From: an uncultured Elusimicrobia bacterium
GTDB lineage: Bacteria; Elusimicrobiota; Elusimicrobia; UBA1565; UBA9628
DNA length: 64,000 nt
Assembly: GCA_903830945.1 (NCBI GenBank)
Contig: CAIKVT010000031.1
Location: 1 to 64,000 of the forward strand
Reading direction: 5' to 3'
Positions 17,115 through 25,742 of the stretch are shown here, piece after piece. Within the stretch, counting starts at the first letter, position 1. The number at the start of each line of letters is the position of its first letter. Both the position numbers and the translations under genes were made by a program. Below the pieces are notes generated by a model. That model did no database searches, had not been told where the DNA came from, and worked only from the letters and a program-made list of their open reading frames with translations.

Positions 17115-17639
17115 ATGGCCAAGACTAAGGGACGCGGCGTTTTGAAGGCGGTCGACGGGGTGATCGCCATCACCGTCAACATCAATGGCCGGGACCAGGC
17201 ACTGAAGGTCGTTTCGGGCGAGTACCTGCTCGACACCTTGCGCCGGGAAGGCTACAAAGGCGTCAAGAAAGGCTGCGACAACGGCGACTGCGGTACCTGC
17301 ACCGTGCTTCTGGACGGCCGGCCCGTGTTGGCTTGCATGATGTTCGCGGCTCAGGCCCACGGTCGCAGAGTCTTGACCATCGAGGGTCTCGGCACGCCGG
17401 ACCGGCCCCATCCCATCCAGCAGGCTTTCGTGGAGTCGGGCGCGGTGCAGTGCGGCTTCTGCATCCCGGGCATGGTGCTGGCGACCAAGGCGCTTTTAGA
17501 CGAGAACCCGGACCCGGATGAGCCGGCCGCGCGCCGGGCTTTGGACGGCAACCTGTGTCGCTGTACGGGCTACGTCAAGCAGATCGAGGCGGTGCTTTTG
17601 GCCGCCAAGAGGATCAAGGCTTCTCCAGGAGGGAAATAG
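17115..17639 (+). CDS. Xanthine dehydrogenase family, [2Fe-2S] subunit
   Basis: A 174-residue iron-sulfur subunit. The N-terminal plant-type ferredoxin domain has CDNGDCGTCTVLLDG plus an upstream-paired Cys at VLACMM. The C-terminal helical domain has QCGFCIPGMVL and GNLCRCTGYVKQ, the second [2Fe-2S] site. Both motifs are complete. I chose ATG 17115, which has a GAGGTGA ribosome site five bases upstream; a GTG three codons earlier is possible. The gene is ten bases after the FAD subunit and two bases before the molybdenum subunit. Confidence 0.93.
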   Translation: MAKTKGRGVLKAVDGVIAITVNINGRDQALKVVSGEYLLDTLRREGYKGVKKGCDNGDCGTCTVLLDGRPVLACMMFAAQAHGRRVLTIEGLGTPDRPHPIQQAFVESGAVQCGFCIPGMVLATKALLDENPDPDEPAARRALDGNLCRCTGYVKQIEAVLLAAKRIKASPGGK

Positions 17640-17641
17640 CC

Positions 17642-19987
17642 ATGGGCGTCGCGGATAAGAGGGTTTTCACGGTCGTCAACCACCGGGTCGACAAGATCGA
17701 CGCGCTGGCCTTGGCTTGCGGTACGGCCCAGTTCACGGATGATGTTGACATCCGGGGACTGCTCGTCGGCCGCATCCTATTCAGCCCCTACGCCCACGCG
17801 CGCATTAAGAGCATCGATACCCGGGCCGCCAAGAAGGTGCCGGGCGTTCTTGCGGTGCTCACTCACGAGGACTTGCCTCGCGTGCGCCACACCACGGCCG
17901 GGCAGGGCTACCCCGAGCCATCGCCCTACGACACTTTGGTCCTCAGCGAGAAGGCCCGCTACGTGGGCGACCGCATTGCGGCCGTCGCCGCCGAAACGGC
18001 CGAAGCCGCGGAAGAGGCTCTGAGCAAGATCAAGGTGGACTACGAGGTCCTGCCCGCGGTGTTCGACACCATGGCCGCCATGAAGGACGGCGCCCCCGTC
18101 ATCCACGACGAGGAAGACTCCAAGAATATCCCGGACGTCCAGCACAATATCTGCGCCAAGTTCGACTTCGAGGTCAAGGAGAACGAGTGGTTCTCCGAGG
18201 CCGACATCGTCATCGATCAGTGGTACAAGACGCAATGGGCCCAGCATTGCGCCCTGGAGCCCCACATCGCCATCACCTACTTCGACGGCGACGGCAGACT
18301 GGTCATCCGCACTTCCACCCAGGTGCCCTTCCACTGCCGGCGCATCACGGCTCGGGTCCTGCAGCTGCCGCTCAAGTCCATCCGCGTCATCAAGCCCCGC
18401 ATCGGCGGGGGCTTCGGCTCCAAGCAGGAGGTCCTGCTCGAGCCGGTGTGCGCGGCCTTGACCTTGGCGACCAGGCGGCCGGTCAAGCTCGAGTTCTCAC
18501 GCAAGGAGACCTTCATCTCCTCGCGCACGCGCCATCCCTTCGTGCTCCGGCTCAAGACTGGGGCCAAGAAGGACGGCACCATCACGGACGCGCACATGGA
18601 GGTCTACTGCGACAACGGGGCCTACGGCGCGCACAGCCTGACCGTCATGATGTGCTCGGGCTCGCACACCTTGCCCATGTACCAGGCCAAGAACTCCCGC
18701 TTCATTGGCCGTTCGGTCTACACTAACCTCCCGGTAGGCGGCGCCTACCGTGGTTTCGGCGCGACCCAGGGTTTTTTCGCCTGGGAGAGCCAGATGGACA
18801 TGATGGCTGAAGGACTGGGCCTGGACCCCATCGAGTTCCGCCGCAAGAACTACATCCGCTCCGGCGAGGGCTCCCCGGTCTTCAAGGCCATGGGCGAGGG
18901 TCGCGAGGGCATCGAGCAGAAGATCGGCTCCTGCGGCATGGACGCCTGCATCGATAAGGGAATGGAGGCTTTCGGCTGGCGCGAGAGGAAGAAGCGCAAC
19001 GCCAAGCAGACCGGCGTCAAGCGCCGGGGTCTGGGCTGCGCTTGCCTCATGCAGGGCTCAGGCATCCCGGAGGTGGACATGGCCGCCGCCTCCATCAAGA
19101 TGAATGAGGACGGCTCGTTCAATCTGCATATGGGAGCCACCGACTTGGGGACCGGCTCGGACACGGTCCTGGCCCAGATCGCGGCCGAGGTCCTGGGAAT
19201 TTCCGTTAAGGATATCATCGTGCTGTCCTCGGATACGGACTTGACTCCTTTCGACGTGGGGGCCTATGCCTCTTCGACCACCTTTATCTCCGGCAACGCG
19301 GTCAAGAAGGCCGCTTTGCACGCGCGCGAGCAGATCCTTAAGGTCGCGGCGCGCATATTAGACGAGGATCCTGAGGATGTGGATCTCAAGGACGGAAAGG
19401 CCGTGGGCAAGTCCGGCCGTTCCTGTTCCCTGTCTGAGGTGGCCAACACCGCATTCTACTATCATGACCAGCACCAGATCATGGGCGTGGCCTCGCACAC
19501 CGCGACCAGTTCGCCTCCACCTTTCGCTGCGCATTTTACTGAAGTGGAGGTGGACACCGAAACCGGCCAGGTCGAGGTCCTCTCTTATGTCTCTACGGTG
19601 GATTGCGGTACGGCCATTAACCCGACTCTGGCCGAGGGGCAGAACGACGGGGCGGTCCTCAACGGCCTCTCGTACGCTCTGACTGAGGAGATGCGCTTCA
19701 ACGCGGCCGGGGCCATGGTCAATTCATCCTTTCGAAACTATAAGATCTACTCCGCCGGCGACGCCCCGCCTTTTCAGACCATCCTCATCCCGACCTACGA
19801 GCCCGACGGTCCTTTCGGTGCCAAGTCGGTCTCGGAGATCGGCATCAACGGGCCGCAGCCGGCCATCGCCAATGCTATCTACGACGCGGTGGGCGTGCGG
19901 CTCTTCGCGCCGCCTTTTACGCCGGAGAAGGTCCTAGCCGCGCTCCAGGCCACGAAGAAAAAGAGGGTCCCGACGAGTGGGAGATAG
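17642..19987 (+). CDS. Xanthine dehydrogenase family, molybdopterin subunit
   Basis: A 781-residue catalytic subunit that binds the molybdopterin cofactor. Conserved segments are CGTAQFTDD near the start, QHCALEPHI, the IGGGFGSKQE loop near residue 257, GAYRGFGATQG near residue 365, the GATDLGTGSDTVLAQ loop, and near the C-terminus GAKSVSEIGINGP, where the Glu is the expected catalytic base. The preceding deaminase supports a purine substrate (hypoxanthine or xanthine), but aldehyde or nicotinate-type substrates cannot be excluded from sequence alone. AGGAGGG lies nine bases before the ATG. The next gene starts one base after its stop. Confidence 0.9.
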   Translation: MGVADKRVFTVVNHRVDKIDALALACGTAQFTDDVDIRGLLVGRILFSPYAHARIKSIDTRAAKKVPGVLAVLTHEDLPRVRHTTAGQGYPEPSPYDTLVLSEKARYVGDRIAAVAAETAEAAEEALSKIKVDYEVLPAVFDTMAAMKDGAPVIHDEEDSKNIPDVQHNICAKFDFEVKENEWFSEADIVIDQWYKTQWAQHCALEPHIAITYFDGDGRLVIRTSTQVPFHCRRITARVLQLPLKSIRVIKPRIGGGFGSKQEVLLEPVCAALTLATRRPVKLEFSRKETFISSRTRHPFVLRLKTGAKKDGTITDAHMEVYCDNGAYGAHSLTVMMCSGSHTLPMYQAKNSRFIGRSVYTNLPVGGAYRGFGATQGFFAWESQMDMMAEGLGLDPIEFRRKNYIRSGEGSPVFKAMGEGREGIEQKIGSCGMDACIDKGMEAFGWRERKKRNAKQTGVKRRGLGCACLMQGSGIPEVDMAAASIKMNEDGSFNLHMGATDLGTGSDTVLAQIAAEVLGISVKDIIVLSSDTDLTPFDVGAYASSTTFISGNAVKKAALHAREQILKVAARILDEDPEDVDLKDGKAVGKSGRSCSLSEVANTAFYYHDQHQIMGVASHTATSSPPPFAAHFTEVEVDTETGQVEVLSYVSTVDCGTAINPTLAEGQNDGAVLNGLSYALTEEMRFNAAGAMVNSSFRNYKIYSAGDAPPFQTILIPTYEPDGPFGAKSVSEIGINGPQPAIANAIYDAVGVRLFAPPFTPEKVLAALQATKKKRVPTSGR

Positions 19988-19988
19988 T

Positions 19989-20768
19989 ATGGGTTTCACC
20001 GCCACAGAGGTCCGGGAGAAGGTCGGCCTCATCACCTTCGGTAACCCGGGCAAGCGCAATGCCTTGTGTGCAGGGCTTCTCGATGAGCTGGCCGCTGCCC
20101 TGGAGCGCTTGCGCGCCGAGCGCGTGCCTGTGGTGGTATTGGCCGCTGCGCCGGGTTCCAAGGTCTGGTCGGCCGGAGTCGACCTGGCCGAAATAGAGAA
20201 GTCGCAGCACGATCCCTTGTGTTATGACAGCCCGCTGGAGCGGGTACTGCGCGCGGTCGAAGCTTTCCCCGGTCCGGTCATCGCTATGGTGCGCGGCGGG
20301 GTCTGGGGCGGGGCCTGCGACTTGGCCCTGACTTGCGACATGGCCGTGGGTGACCCCAGTGCTACGTTCGCCATCACGCCGGTCAAGGTGGGCATCCCCT
20401 ACAACGCCTCGGGCATACTTCACTTCATCAATCATTTGGGCTTGAACCGCGCCAAGGAGATGTTCTTCACGGCCGAGCCCGTCGACGCGGTCCGCGCCCT
20501 GGCGTTCGGCATCCTTAATCACCTGGTGCCGCCCGAGCAGCTCGAGGAGTTCACTTTTTGCCTGGCACGCAAGGCCACGGCGCATTCGGCGCTATCGGTC
20601 GCCGTCATCAAGGAGCAGTTTCGCATCCTCTCCGGCGCTCACCCTATCAGCCCCGAGACCTTCGAACGCGTGGAAGAGTTGCGCCGGAAGGTCTTCGAGA
20701 GCCATGACTATGCGGAGGGCATCCGGGCTTTTCTGGAGAAGAGGCCACCGTGTTTTCGAGGCGACTGA
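19989..20768 (+). CDS. scpB: Methylmalonyl-CoA decarboxylase (crotonase family)
   Basis: A 259-residue crotonase-fold protein very like E. coli ScpB/YgfG, which decarboxylates (R)-methylmalonyl-CoA to propionyl-CoA. Diagnostic similarity runs throughout: SKVWSAGVDLAEI, DPLCYDSPLERVLR, VIAMVRGGVWGGACDLALTCD (oxyanion-hole region with the VWGGA motif), FAITPVKVGIPYNASGI, AVIKEQFRIL, FERVEELRR and a C-terminal AFLEKRPPCF. Its position as last gene of a purine-oxidation operon is unexpected. It might serve propionate metabolism, or this paralogue may act on another acyl-CoA. The ATG is one base after the upstream stop. Confidence 0.88.
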   Translation: MGFTATEVREKVGLITFGNPGKRNALCAGLLDELAAALERLRAERVPVVVLAAAPGSKVWSAGVDLAEIEKSQHDPLCYDSPLERVLRAVEAFPGPVIAMVRGGVWGGACDLALTCDMAVGDPSATFAITPVKVGIPYNASGILHFINHLGLNRAKEMFFTAEPVDAVRALAFGILNHLVPPEQLEEFTFCLARKATAHSALSVAVIKEQFRILSGAHPISPETFERVEELRRKVFESHDYAEGIRAFLEKRPPCFRGD

Positions 20769-20799
20769 TGCGACGATGCCGTATCCTGGAGGCCATGAT

Positions 20800-20955
20800 A
20801 TGAGACGATTGACTTGGGTGTTGCTTCCCTTGCTCGCTATGTTCAACGGCTGTCCGAAGCGGCCGACTGTGGCTGATGACGAATCGGTCCGTCGGCGTTC
20901 CGAGCAGTCCCACCAAAGCTTGGACCAGCAGCCGGTCTCCAGCGAGACGCGTTAG
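20800..20955 (+). CDS. Small putative lipoprotein
   Basis: A 51-residue peptide: MRR start, a hydrophobic stretch (about residues 4-14), then NGC, an imperfect lipobox with Cys15, followed by a short charged, Gln/Ser-rich tail. CTGGAGG precedes the ATG by seven bases, so it is probably translated. It may be cotranscribed with the operon upstream. Function unknown. Confidence 0.5.
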   Translation: MRRLTWVLLPLLAMFNGCPKRPTVADDESVRRRSEQSHQSLDQQPVSSETR

Positions 20956-21009
20956 CTGAAAAAAGCAGGAGACAGCGCCTCATCCCTGTCAGTATGAAGG
21001 AGAGGAGAG

Positions 21010-21270
21010 CTAGCGGGCGTGGCGGTAGAGGATGGCGAGGATGACCCAGACGATGACGCCGATCAGGGCGCCCACCATCCCGGCCCATAGGCCGCCCGGT
21101 TTTTCTTTTTGGCCCTTTTGGCCGGGGAAGACCCTGTCTAAAGCCGCAGAGATCTCTTTCGAGTCGTAGCCGCGCTCGTGCAGTACGGTTTCCACCTGCG
21201 GCCAGGGGACCGTGCTGGTGTTGTCGCGGATGAACTCCACGAGCTCGTCGTGCCGGGGGTCTTGGGCCAT
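21010..21270 (-). CDS. Small C-tail-anchored membrane protein
   Basis: An 86-residue protein with a soluble, acidic N-terminal half (MAQDPRHDELVEFIRDNTS) that looks like a short helical domain, then a Gly/Lys linker, a single hydrophobic helix (about residues 60-80) and a basic end. It resembles no family I can name. It lies between convergent and divergent genes, with a TAAAAT box about 12 bases upstream of the ATG. Confidence 0.5.
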   Translation of the reverse strand: MAQDPRHDELVEFIRDNTSTVPWPQVETVLHERGYDSKEISAALDRVFPGQKGQKEKPGGLWAGMVGALIGVIVWVILAILYRHAR

Positions 21271-21368
21271 GGCGTAGGGGGGATTTTAAGTCTATTGGGA
21301 GCCATTATGCAACAGATGGTTTATGTGTGTCGCTCCCTGCAGGGAACTTCTGATACCATATCTGAGTC

Positions 21369-22103
21369 ATGCTGCGTCCTATCGGCTTCATCGAATCCTG
21401 CTTCCGAGAAAAGTTCGGCACCCCGCGCCAAGGTTCCCTGGTGCCCCGAGCCCCCGCACGCTTGCGCGTCCTTTCGGAGTTCCTCCCAGGGCAGTCCTTG
21501 GTTGGGCTTTCCGAGTTCAGCCACGTCTGGCTCATCTTTCAGTTTCATCTGAACACCAACAAGGGATACCTTTCTAAGATCCACCCGCCGCGTCTACGGG
21601 GCGGCACTATAGGTGTGTTCGCTTGCCGCTCTCCGCATCGGCCCAACCCCATCGGCTTGACGCTGGCGCGGCTTACGGCCATCGAAGGCGACACTTTGCT
21701 TCTCACAGGCGTGGACTTGGTCAACGGCACGCCAGTCCTTGACATCAAGCCTTATCTGCCGGCCTGCGACCGGCCCTCTCGGCCGCGCATCGGATGGGTG
21801 GACCGCTGTCGCGTGCCCCGGCTTGAGGTGGAGTTCACCAAGTCGGCCTTGGCGGATCTGCGCCGGGTCGTGCCCGTCCGCATCCGCTCCAAAGTCAAGC
21901 GGCTCATGGAAAGTAGCCTCAGCCATGACCCGCGCAACCTGCGAGACCGGGCCCAGCTGCGGCCGGATAGGGTGTTCGCCTTCTTTGTCCTGCACTACGA
22001 CGCTCACTTCCACATCCAGGATGGGCGCGCGCAGGTCTTTTGCATCCTCCCTGCCGACGAGGCTGCTCGTCGCAGGCCGCCGCTGACGCCGGGTTTGTTC
22101 TAA
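21369..22103 (+). CDS. trmO: tRNA (t6A37) N6-methyltransferase TrmO
   Basis: A 244-residue SAM-dependent enzyme of the TrmO (YaeB/TsaA) family that methylates N6-threonylcarbamoyladenosine-37 in some tRNAs. The N-terminal beta-barrel domain has IGFIESCFREKFGTPRQGSLVP, FSHVWLIFQFH, RSPHRPNPIGLTLARL and DLVNGTPVLDIKPYLPACD, all diagnostic. The C-terminal domain is present, but the family's DPRPAYR motif reads DPRNLRD, which may affect tRNA binding. No clear ribosome site; a TGATACCAT-type box lies close upstream. Confidence 0.92.
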   Translation: MLRPIGFIESCFREKFGTPRQGSLVPRAPARLRVLSEFLPGQSLVGLSEFSHVWLIFQFHLNTNKGYLSKIHPPRLRGGTIGVFACRSPHRPNPIGLTLARLTAIEGDTLLLTGVDLVNGTPVLDIKPYLPACDRPSRPRIGWVDRCRVPRLEVEFTKSALADLRRVVPVRIRSKVKRLMESSLSHDPRNLRDRAQLRPDRVFAFFVLHYDAHFHIQDGRAQVFCILPADEAARRRPPLTPGLF

Positions 22104-22157
22104 GCCATGCGCCCGAGATGATTTGATATCATAAGCCCGGCTTTCAAGGACAATCAC

Positions 22158-23213
22158 ATGAAGATCGCTTTGCTGGGACTACAGGGCGCGGGTAAGAAAA
22201 CTCTTTTCAAGCTCTTGACCGGCTCCGATGTGGCGGTTGTGCCCGCCAAGGGCGTGCCTGGGGTTTTTCAGATCCGTGACCCGCGCGTCGACGCCCTCTC
22301 CGCCTTGTACAAGCCGGAGAAGACCACCTACGCGCGCACGGATCTGCTGCTCCTGCCCGATGTGGAGAAATCCGAGGGCAAGGCGGTCTGGCTCGACGAC
22401 GTGCGCAATCTCGATGGCATCGTGGTGGTGGCGCGCGCCTTCCCGGATCCCTCCGTGTTCCATCCCGCAGGTACGGTGGATGCCCGGCGCGACCTGGACA
22501 CATTCCTCTCTGAGTTGGTTTTCGCGGACCTCTTCCTCATGGAGCGGCGCAAGGATAAGCTCGCCAGCGAGATGCGCGCCAAGAGCACGCCTGAGAAAAT
22601 GCGTGAGTCGGCTGCGGTTCAGAAGGTGATCGCCGGCCTGGAGACGGGAAAAACGGTCCGGGCTTTGGGCCTCACAGAGCCGGAGAAAGCCGTCCTGTTC
22701 AATTACCAGTTTCTAACCGACAAGGCCATCGCGGGCGTGGTCAACGTGATGCATGGCTCCGAGGAAGCGGCTCTGCGCACGGCGTTGGAAAAAGAGTTCG
22801 GCTCGCGCATGAGCCTCTCCTTCTTCGACGCCAAGCTTGAGGCTGAGATCGCGGCCATGTCGGACCCTAAGGAGCGCGAGGAGTTTCTCTCAGGCATGGG
22901 CATTGCGGAGCCGGCCGTGGCGGTCTTGACACGCGGCATCTACGAGGCTTTGGGACTGATGTCCTATTACACGAGCGGCACGGACGAGGTGCGCGCCTGG
23001 ACGGTGCGTAAGGGATCCACCGCGCCGCAGGCCGCCCGCGCCATCCACACGGACCTGGAACGGGGATTCATCCGTGCCGAGCACATGAAGTACAAGGACT
23101 TGATCGAGTTGGGCTCCGAGGCCAAGGTCAAGGAAGCCGGCAAGTTCTCCCTCAAGGGCAAGGACTATGTCGTGGAAGACGGCGATATCCTGAGCTTCAG
23201 GGCTGCCAACTAG
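22158..23213 (+). CDS. YchF/OLA1-like GTPase homologue with altered nucleotide motifs
   Basis: A 351-residue protein with the YchF layout: N-terminal P-loop domain, helical insertion (about 125-190), and C-terminal TGS/DUF933 domain (about 265-351, containing YYTSGTDEVRAWTVRKGSTAPQAA and KDYVVEDGDILSFRAAN). YchF proteins bind ATP/GTP and associate with ribosomes. Here the P-loop is GLQGAGKKT, with Lys where Walker A needs Ser/Thr, and the G3 DxAG and usual NVGKS elements are missing. It is likely a diverged paralogue that may not hydrolyse nucleotide. AAGGA lies eight bases before the ATG. Confidence 0.75.
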   Translation: MKIALLGLQGAGKKTLFKLLTGSDVAVVPAKGVPGVFQIRDPRVDALSALYKPEKTTYARTDLLLLPDVEKSEGKAVWLDDVRNLDGIVVVARAFPDPSVFHPAGTVDARRDLDTFLSELVFADLFLMERRKDKLASEMRAKSTPEKMRESAAVQKVIAGLETGKTVRALGLTEPEKAVLFNYQFLTDKAIAGVVNVMHGSEEAALRTALEKEFGSRMSLSFFDAKLEAEIAAMSDPKEREEFLSGMGIAEPAVAVLTRGIYEALGLMSYYTSGTDEVRAWTVRKGSTAPQAARAIHTDLERGFIRAEHMKYKDLIELGSEAKVKEAGKFSLKGKDYVVEDGDILSFRAAN

Positions 23214-23441
23214 CGTTCGGGGTCGTTCTTAACGAACTGGCGCGTCGAAGACGCTATCTATAAGCTGATCAGACGGGGTTCTGTCGCTCGCTGCGTGGGC
23301 GGTTGCGGTGAGCAAAGCTCGCCCGCCCGGAAGGCTGTCAGATAGATTTTATCGAGCTGGACGCGCGCACGCGCCTGAAATATTGGATAATGGACGCCCG
23401 ATTGGGTTTTCTCCCGCGGACCTGAAGTCTTGGAGAATGTC

Positions 23442-24737
23442 ATGAACGGACAGATTTCTTTCGAATGGCGGCGCCGGCAGAACTGGATCGTCATCGGCGT
23501 GTTGTACGCGCTCTTCATGATGTCGCGGTATAACTATTCGGCGATTTCTCCACTCCTGCTCGCTGCATTCGGGTGGACCAAGCAGGACCTGTCCATCCTC
23601 GAGACGGCTCTGCCGTTCTTCTACGGACTGTCGGTCATCATCAACGCCGCTATCGTTGACCGGATCGGCGGCCGCAAGGCCTACCTGATCGGTTCGGTCG
23701 GCGTCGTGGCCGCCAACTTGGCCTTCGGCGCCGGTCACTGGCTCATTGGTTCGTTCGCCCCGCGGGAGACGGCCTACATCATGTCGGCGGTCTGGGCAGT
23801 CAATGCTTACTTCCAATCCTTCGGCGCGATGGCGATCATTCAGATCAATTCCCAGTGGTTCGCCCCTCACGAGCGCGGCACCTTCAGTGCCATCTTCGGC
23901 ATTCTGATCCGGATGGGCCTGGTCTTCGCCTTCGCGGGCGTGCCGGCCATTGCCGCGGCCACGACCTGGTACTGGGGTTTCTGGATTCCCGCCGCTTTGG
24001 TCGCTGTATTCGCGGGTCTCGACTACTTCTTCGTGACGGACAAGCCGGAGCAGGCCGGCTACCCGGCCGTTCTTCCCGATGACAAGGGTCTGGCCCGGGT
24101 TAGGCCGACCACGTGGGAGCTCATCAAAGGCGTGGTCAGCAATAGGAACGTCCTCATCTTCGCCCTGGCTTCGATCATGATCGGCTTCGTGCGGCGCAGC
24201 GTCGTTGATTCTTGGTGGCCGCTTTACCTGAAGGAAGTCATCGGGGTGACCGGCACCAGCTCCATCGCCCAGGCCATGCCCTGGGGCATCGCCGTCTTCG
24301 GTATCCTCGGAGGCTTCGCTCTCGGCCCCATTTCGGACCGGCTCGGTCGTCGCGCGCCGGTCATCAGCGCCGGCTTCGTGGGTATGGCGGTCAGCCTCGT
24401 TATCTTCTACTTCGTCGGTGCCAAGAGTTTGGGCGGGTGGGAGACGGTCCTTTGTCTGTCGCTCCTATCGTTCTTCGTCAACGGGGTGCACGGCGTGATC
24501 ATGGGCGCGGCGTCTATGGATATCGGCGGCAAGCACGGCTCGGCTTCGGCCGCGGGCATCTTCGACGGGGCGCAGTATTTCTTCGCCGCCCCGTTCACCG
24601 GATGGTTTGTCGGCAAGATTACCACGAACTTCGGCTGGAACGTCTGGAAAATCTGGCCTATTCCGTTCGCCCTTATCGGGGCCGTCCTCATGCTCTTCGT
24701 CTGGGACGTGAGGTCGTCCAAGAGCGGCGGCCACTAG
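23442..24737 (+). CDS. Major facilitator transporter, OPA-type
   Basis: A 431-residue 12-helix MFS protein that resembles the organophosphate:phosphate antiporter group (GlpT/UhpT relatives): LYALFMMSRYNYSAISPLL in helix 1, DRIGGRKAYLIGS as the loop 2-3 motif, NAYFQSFGAMAIIQINSQWF in helix 4, ERGTFSAIFGILIRMG, and DRLGRRAPVISAGF in the second half. The substrate is uncertain. I chose ATG 23442 with TGGAG six bases upstream; the 228-base gap before it holds a GGATAAT that could be a -10 and an imperfect GC-rich inverted repeat. The stop overlaps tail to tail with the next minus-strand gene over CTAG. Confidence 0.8.
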   Translation: MNGQISFEWRRRQNWIVIGVLYALFMMSRYNYSAISPLLLAAFGWTKQDLSILETALPFFYGLSVIINAAIVDRIGGRKAYLIGSVGVVAANLAFGAGHWLIGSFAPRETAYIMSAVWAVNAYFQSFGAMAIIQINSQWFAPHERGTFSAIFGILIRMGLVFAFAGVPAIAAATTWYWGFWIPAALVAVFAGLDYFFVTDKPEQAGYPAVLPDDKGLARVRPTTWELIKGVVSNRNVLIFALASIMIGFVRRSVVDSWWPLYLKEVIGVTGTSSIAQAMPWGIAVFGILGGFALGPISDRLGRRAPVISAGFVGMAVSLVIFYFVGAKSLGGWETVLCLSLLSFFVNGVHGVIMGAASMDIGGKHGSASAAGIFDGAQYFFAAPFTGWFVGKITTNFGWNVWKIWPIPFALIGAVLMLFVWDVRSSKSGGH

Positions 24738-24961
24738 CCGAGTATTTGGACGATTTTTGAAGGAGAGGTCGCTCCCTTGATGATGCGCAGCCTCTTGGTT
24801 TCGAGCCCCAAGCGCGCGGCGAGCAAAGCGAGCACCGCGGCATTGGCTTTGCCTTGTTCGGCCTCGGCCTTGACCCAGGCTTCGTAGGAAGTCGGACTCT
24901 TCTCTTCCAGGCGGTTCTCGCGCGAGTCGGGGTGGACCTTCACGCGCAGGAGTCTTTCCAA
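24734..24961 (-). CDS. DUF167 (YggU) family protein
   Basis: A 75-residue member of the DUF167/YggU family, small alpha-beta proteins of unknown biochemical role. The family core VHPDSRENRLEE…AWVKAEAEQGKANAAVLALLA…LRIIKGATSPSKIVQI is complete. The likely start is the TTG at 24961, overlapping nothing and lying one base after the uppP stop; a GTG seven codons into the protein would remove conserved residues. Coupled to uppP. Confidence 0.85.
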   Translation of the reverse strand: MERLLRVKVHPDSRENRLEEKSPTSYEAWVKAEAEQGKANAAVLALLAARLGLETKRLRIIKGATSPSKIVQILG

Positions 24962-24962
24962 G

Positions 24963-25742
24963 CTAGCGCAGGGCCCAGACGATGCAGAGGGCGGCGAACA
25001 GGACGCGGTAGACCACGAAGGCCCCCACCCCATTACGCTTGAGGTATGAGAGCATGAACTTGATGCAGCCCAGGCCCACGATGGCCGTGATCAGGATGCC
25101 GAACCAGAAAGAACCGCCGGTCTCGGCCAAGCGCAGGTGGTGGAGCTTCATGACCCCGGCCCCGATCACGATGGGCACCATGAGCAGAAACGAGAACCGC
25201 GCCGCTTCTTCGCGCTTGAGGCCCAGCAAAAGCCCGGCCGTGATGGTGCTGCCTGAGCGCGACACGCCCGGTATTACGGCCAAGGCCTGGGCGCAGCCGA
25301 TGAGGAAGATATCGCGCAGGCCCAGTTCCGTCGCGGACTTTTCTTGGCGGCCCAGGCGTTGGGATAGACCCAGCAAGAGCCCGAACACGGCCAAGGTCAG
25401 GGCGATGATGACCGGGGAGTGCAGGTCCTTCTCAATCCGGTGCTCGAGCAACAGCCCGACCACTCCGCTTGGGATGGTGGCCAGCACGATGGCCCAGAAG
25501 AGGCGCTTCTGCGCGGACTCGGCTGAAGAGAGCCCGGCTTTCAGGAGCTCAAGCCAGTCTTTCCCGAAATAGACGCAGACCGCGGCCAGCGTGCCCCAAT
25601 GCAAGGCCACGTCGTACTCTAGACCTTGATAATCCCATTTGAAGAGCCAGGGCATGAGCACCAGGTGCGCGGAGCTCGATATGGGCAGGAACTCGCCCAA
25701 TCCTTGGACCAAGCCCAGGAGCGCGGCGTGGAGGTAGTTCAT
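24963..25742 (-). CDS. uppP: Undecaprenyl-diphosphatase UppP/BacA
   Basis: A 259-residue polytopic membrane enzyme that recycles undecaprenyl diphosphate to the monophosphate carrier for peptidoglycan and other envelope polymers; extra copies give bacitracin resistance. Family motifs are clear: GLVQGLGEFLPISSSAHL near residue 11 (active-site Glu/Ser region) and VIPGVSRSGSTITAGLLLG near residue 157 (the Arg-Ser-Gly motif). Normal length. The ATG overlaps the stop of the TPR gene upstream by four bases. Confidence 0.95.
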   Translation of the reverse strand: MNYLHAALLGLVQGLGEFLPISSSAHLVLMPWLFKWDYQGLEYDVALHWGTLAAVCVYFGKDWLELLKAGLSSAESAQKRLFWAIVLATIPSGVVGLLLEHRIEKDLHSPVIIALTLAVFGLLLGLSQRLGRQEKSATELGLRDIFLIGCAQALAVIPGVSRSGSTITAGLLLGLKREEAARFSFLLMVPIVIGAGVMKLHHLRLAETGGSFWFGILITAIVGLGCIKFMLSYLKRNGVGAFVVYRVLFAALCIVWALR

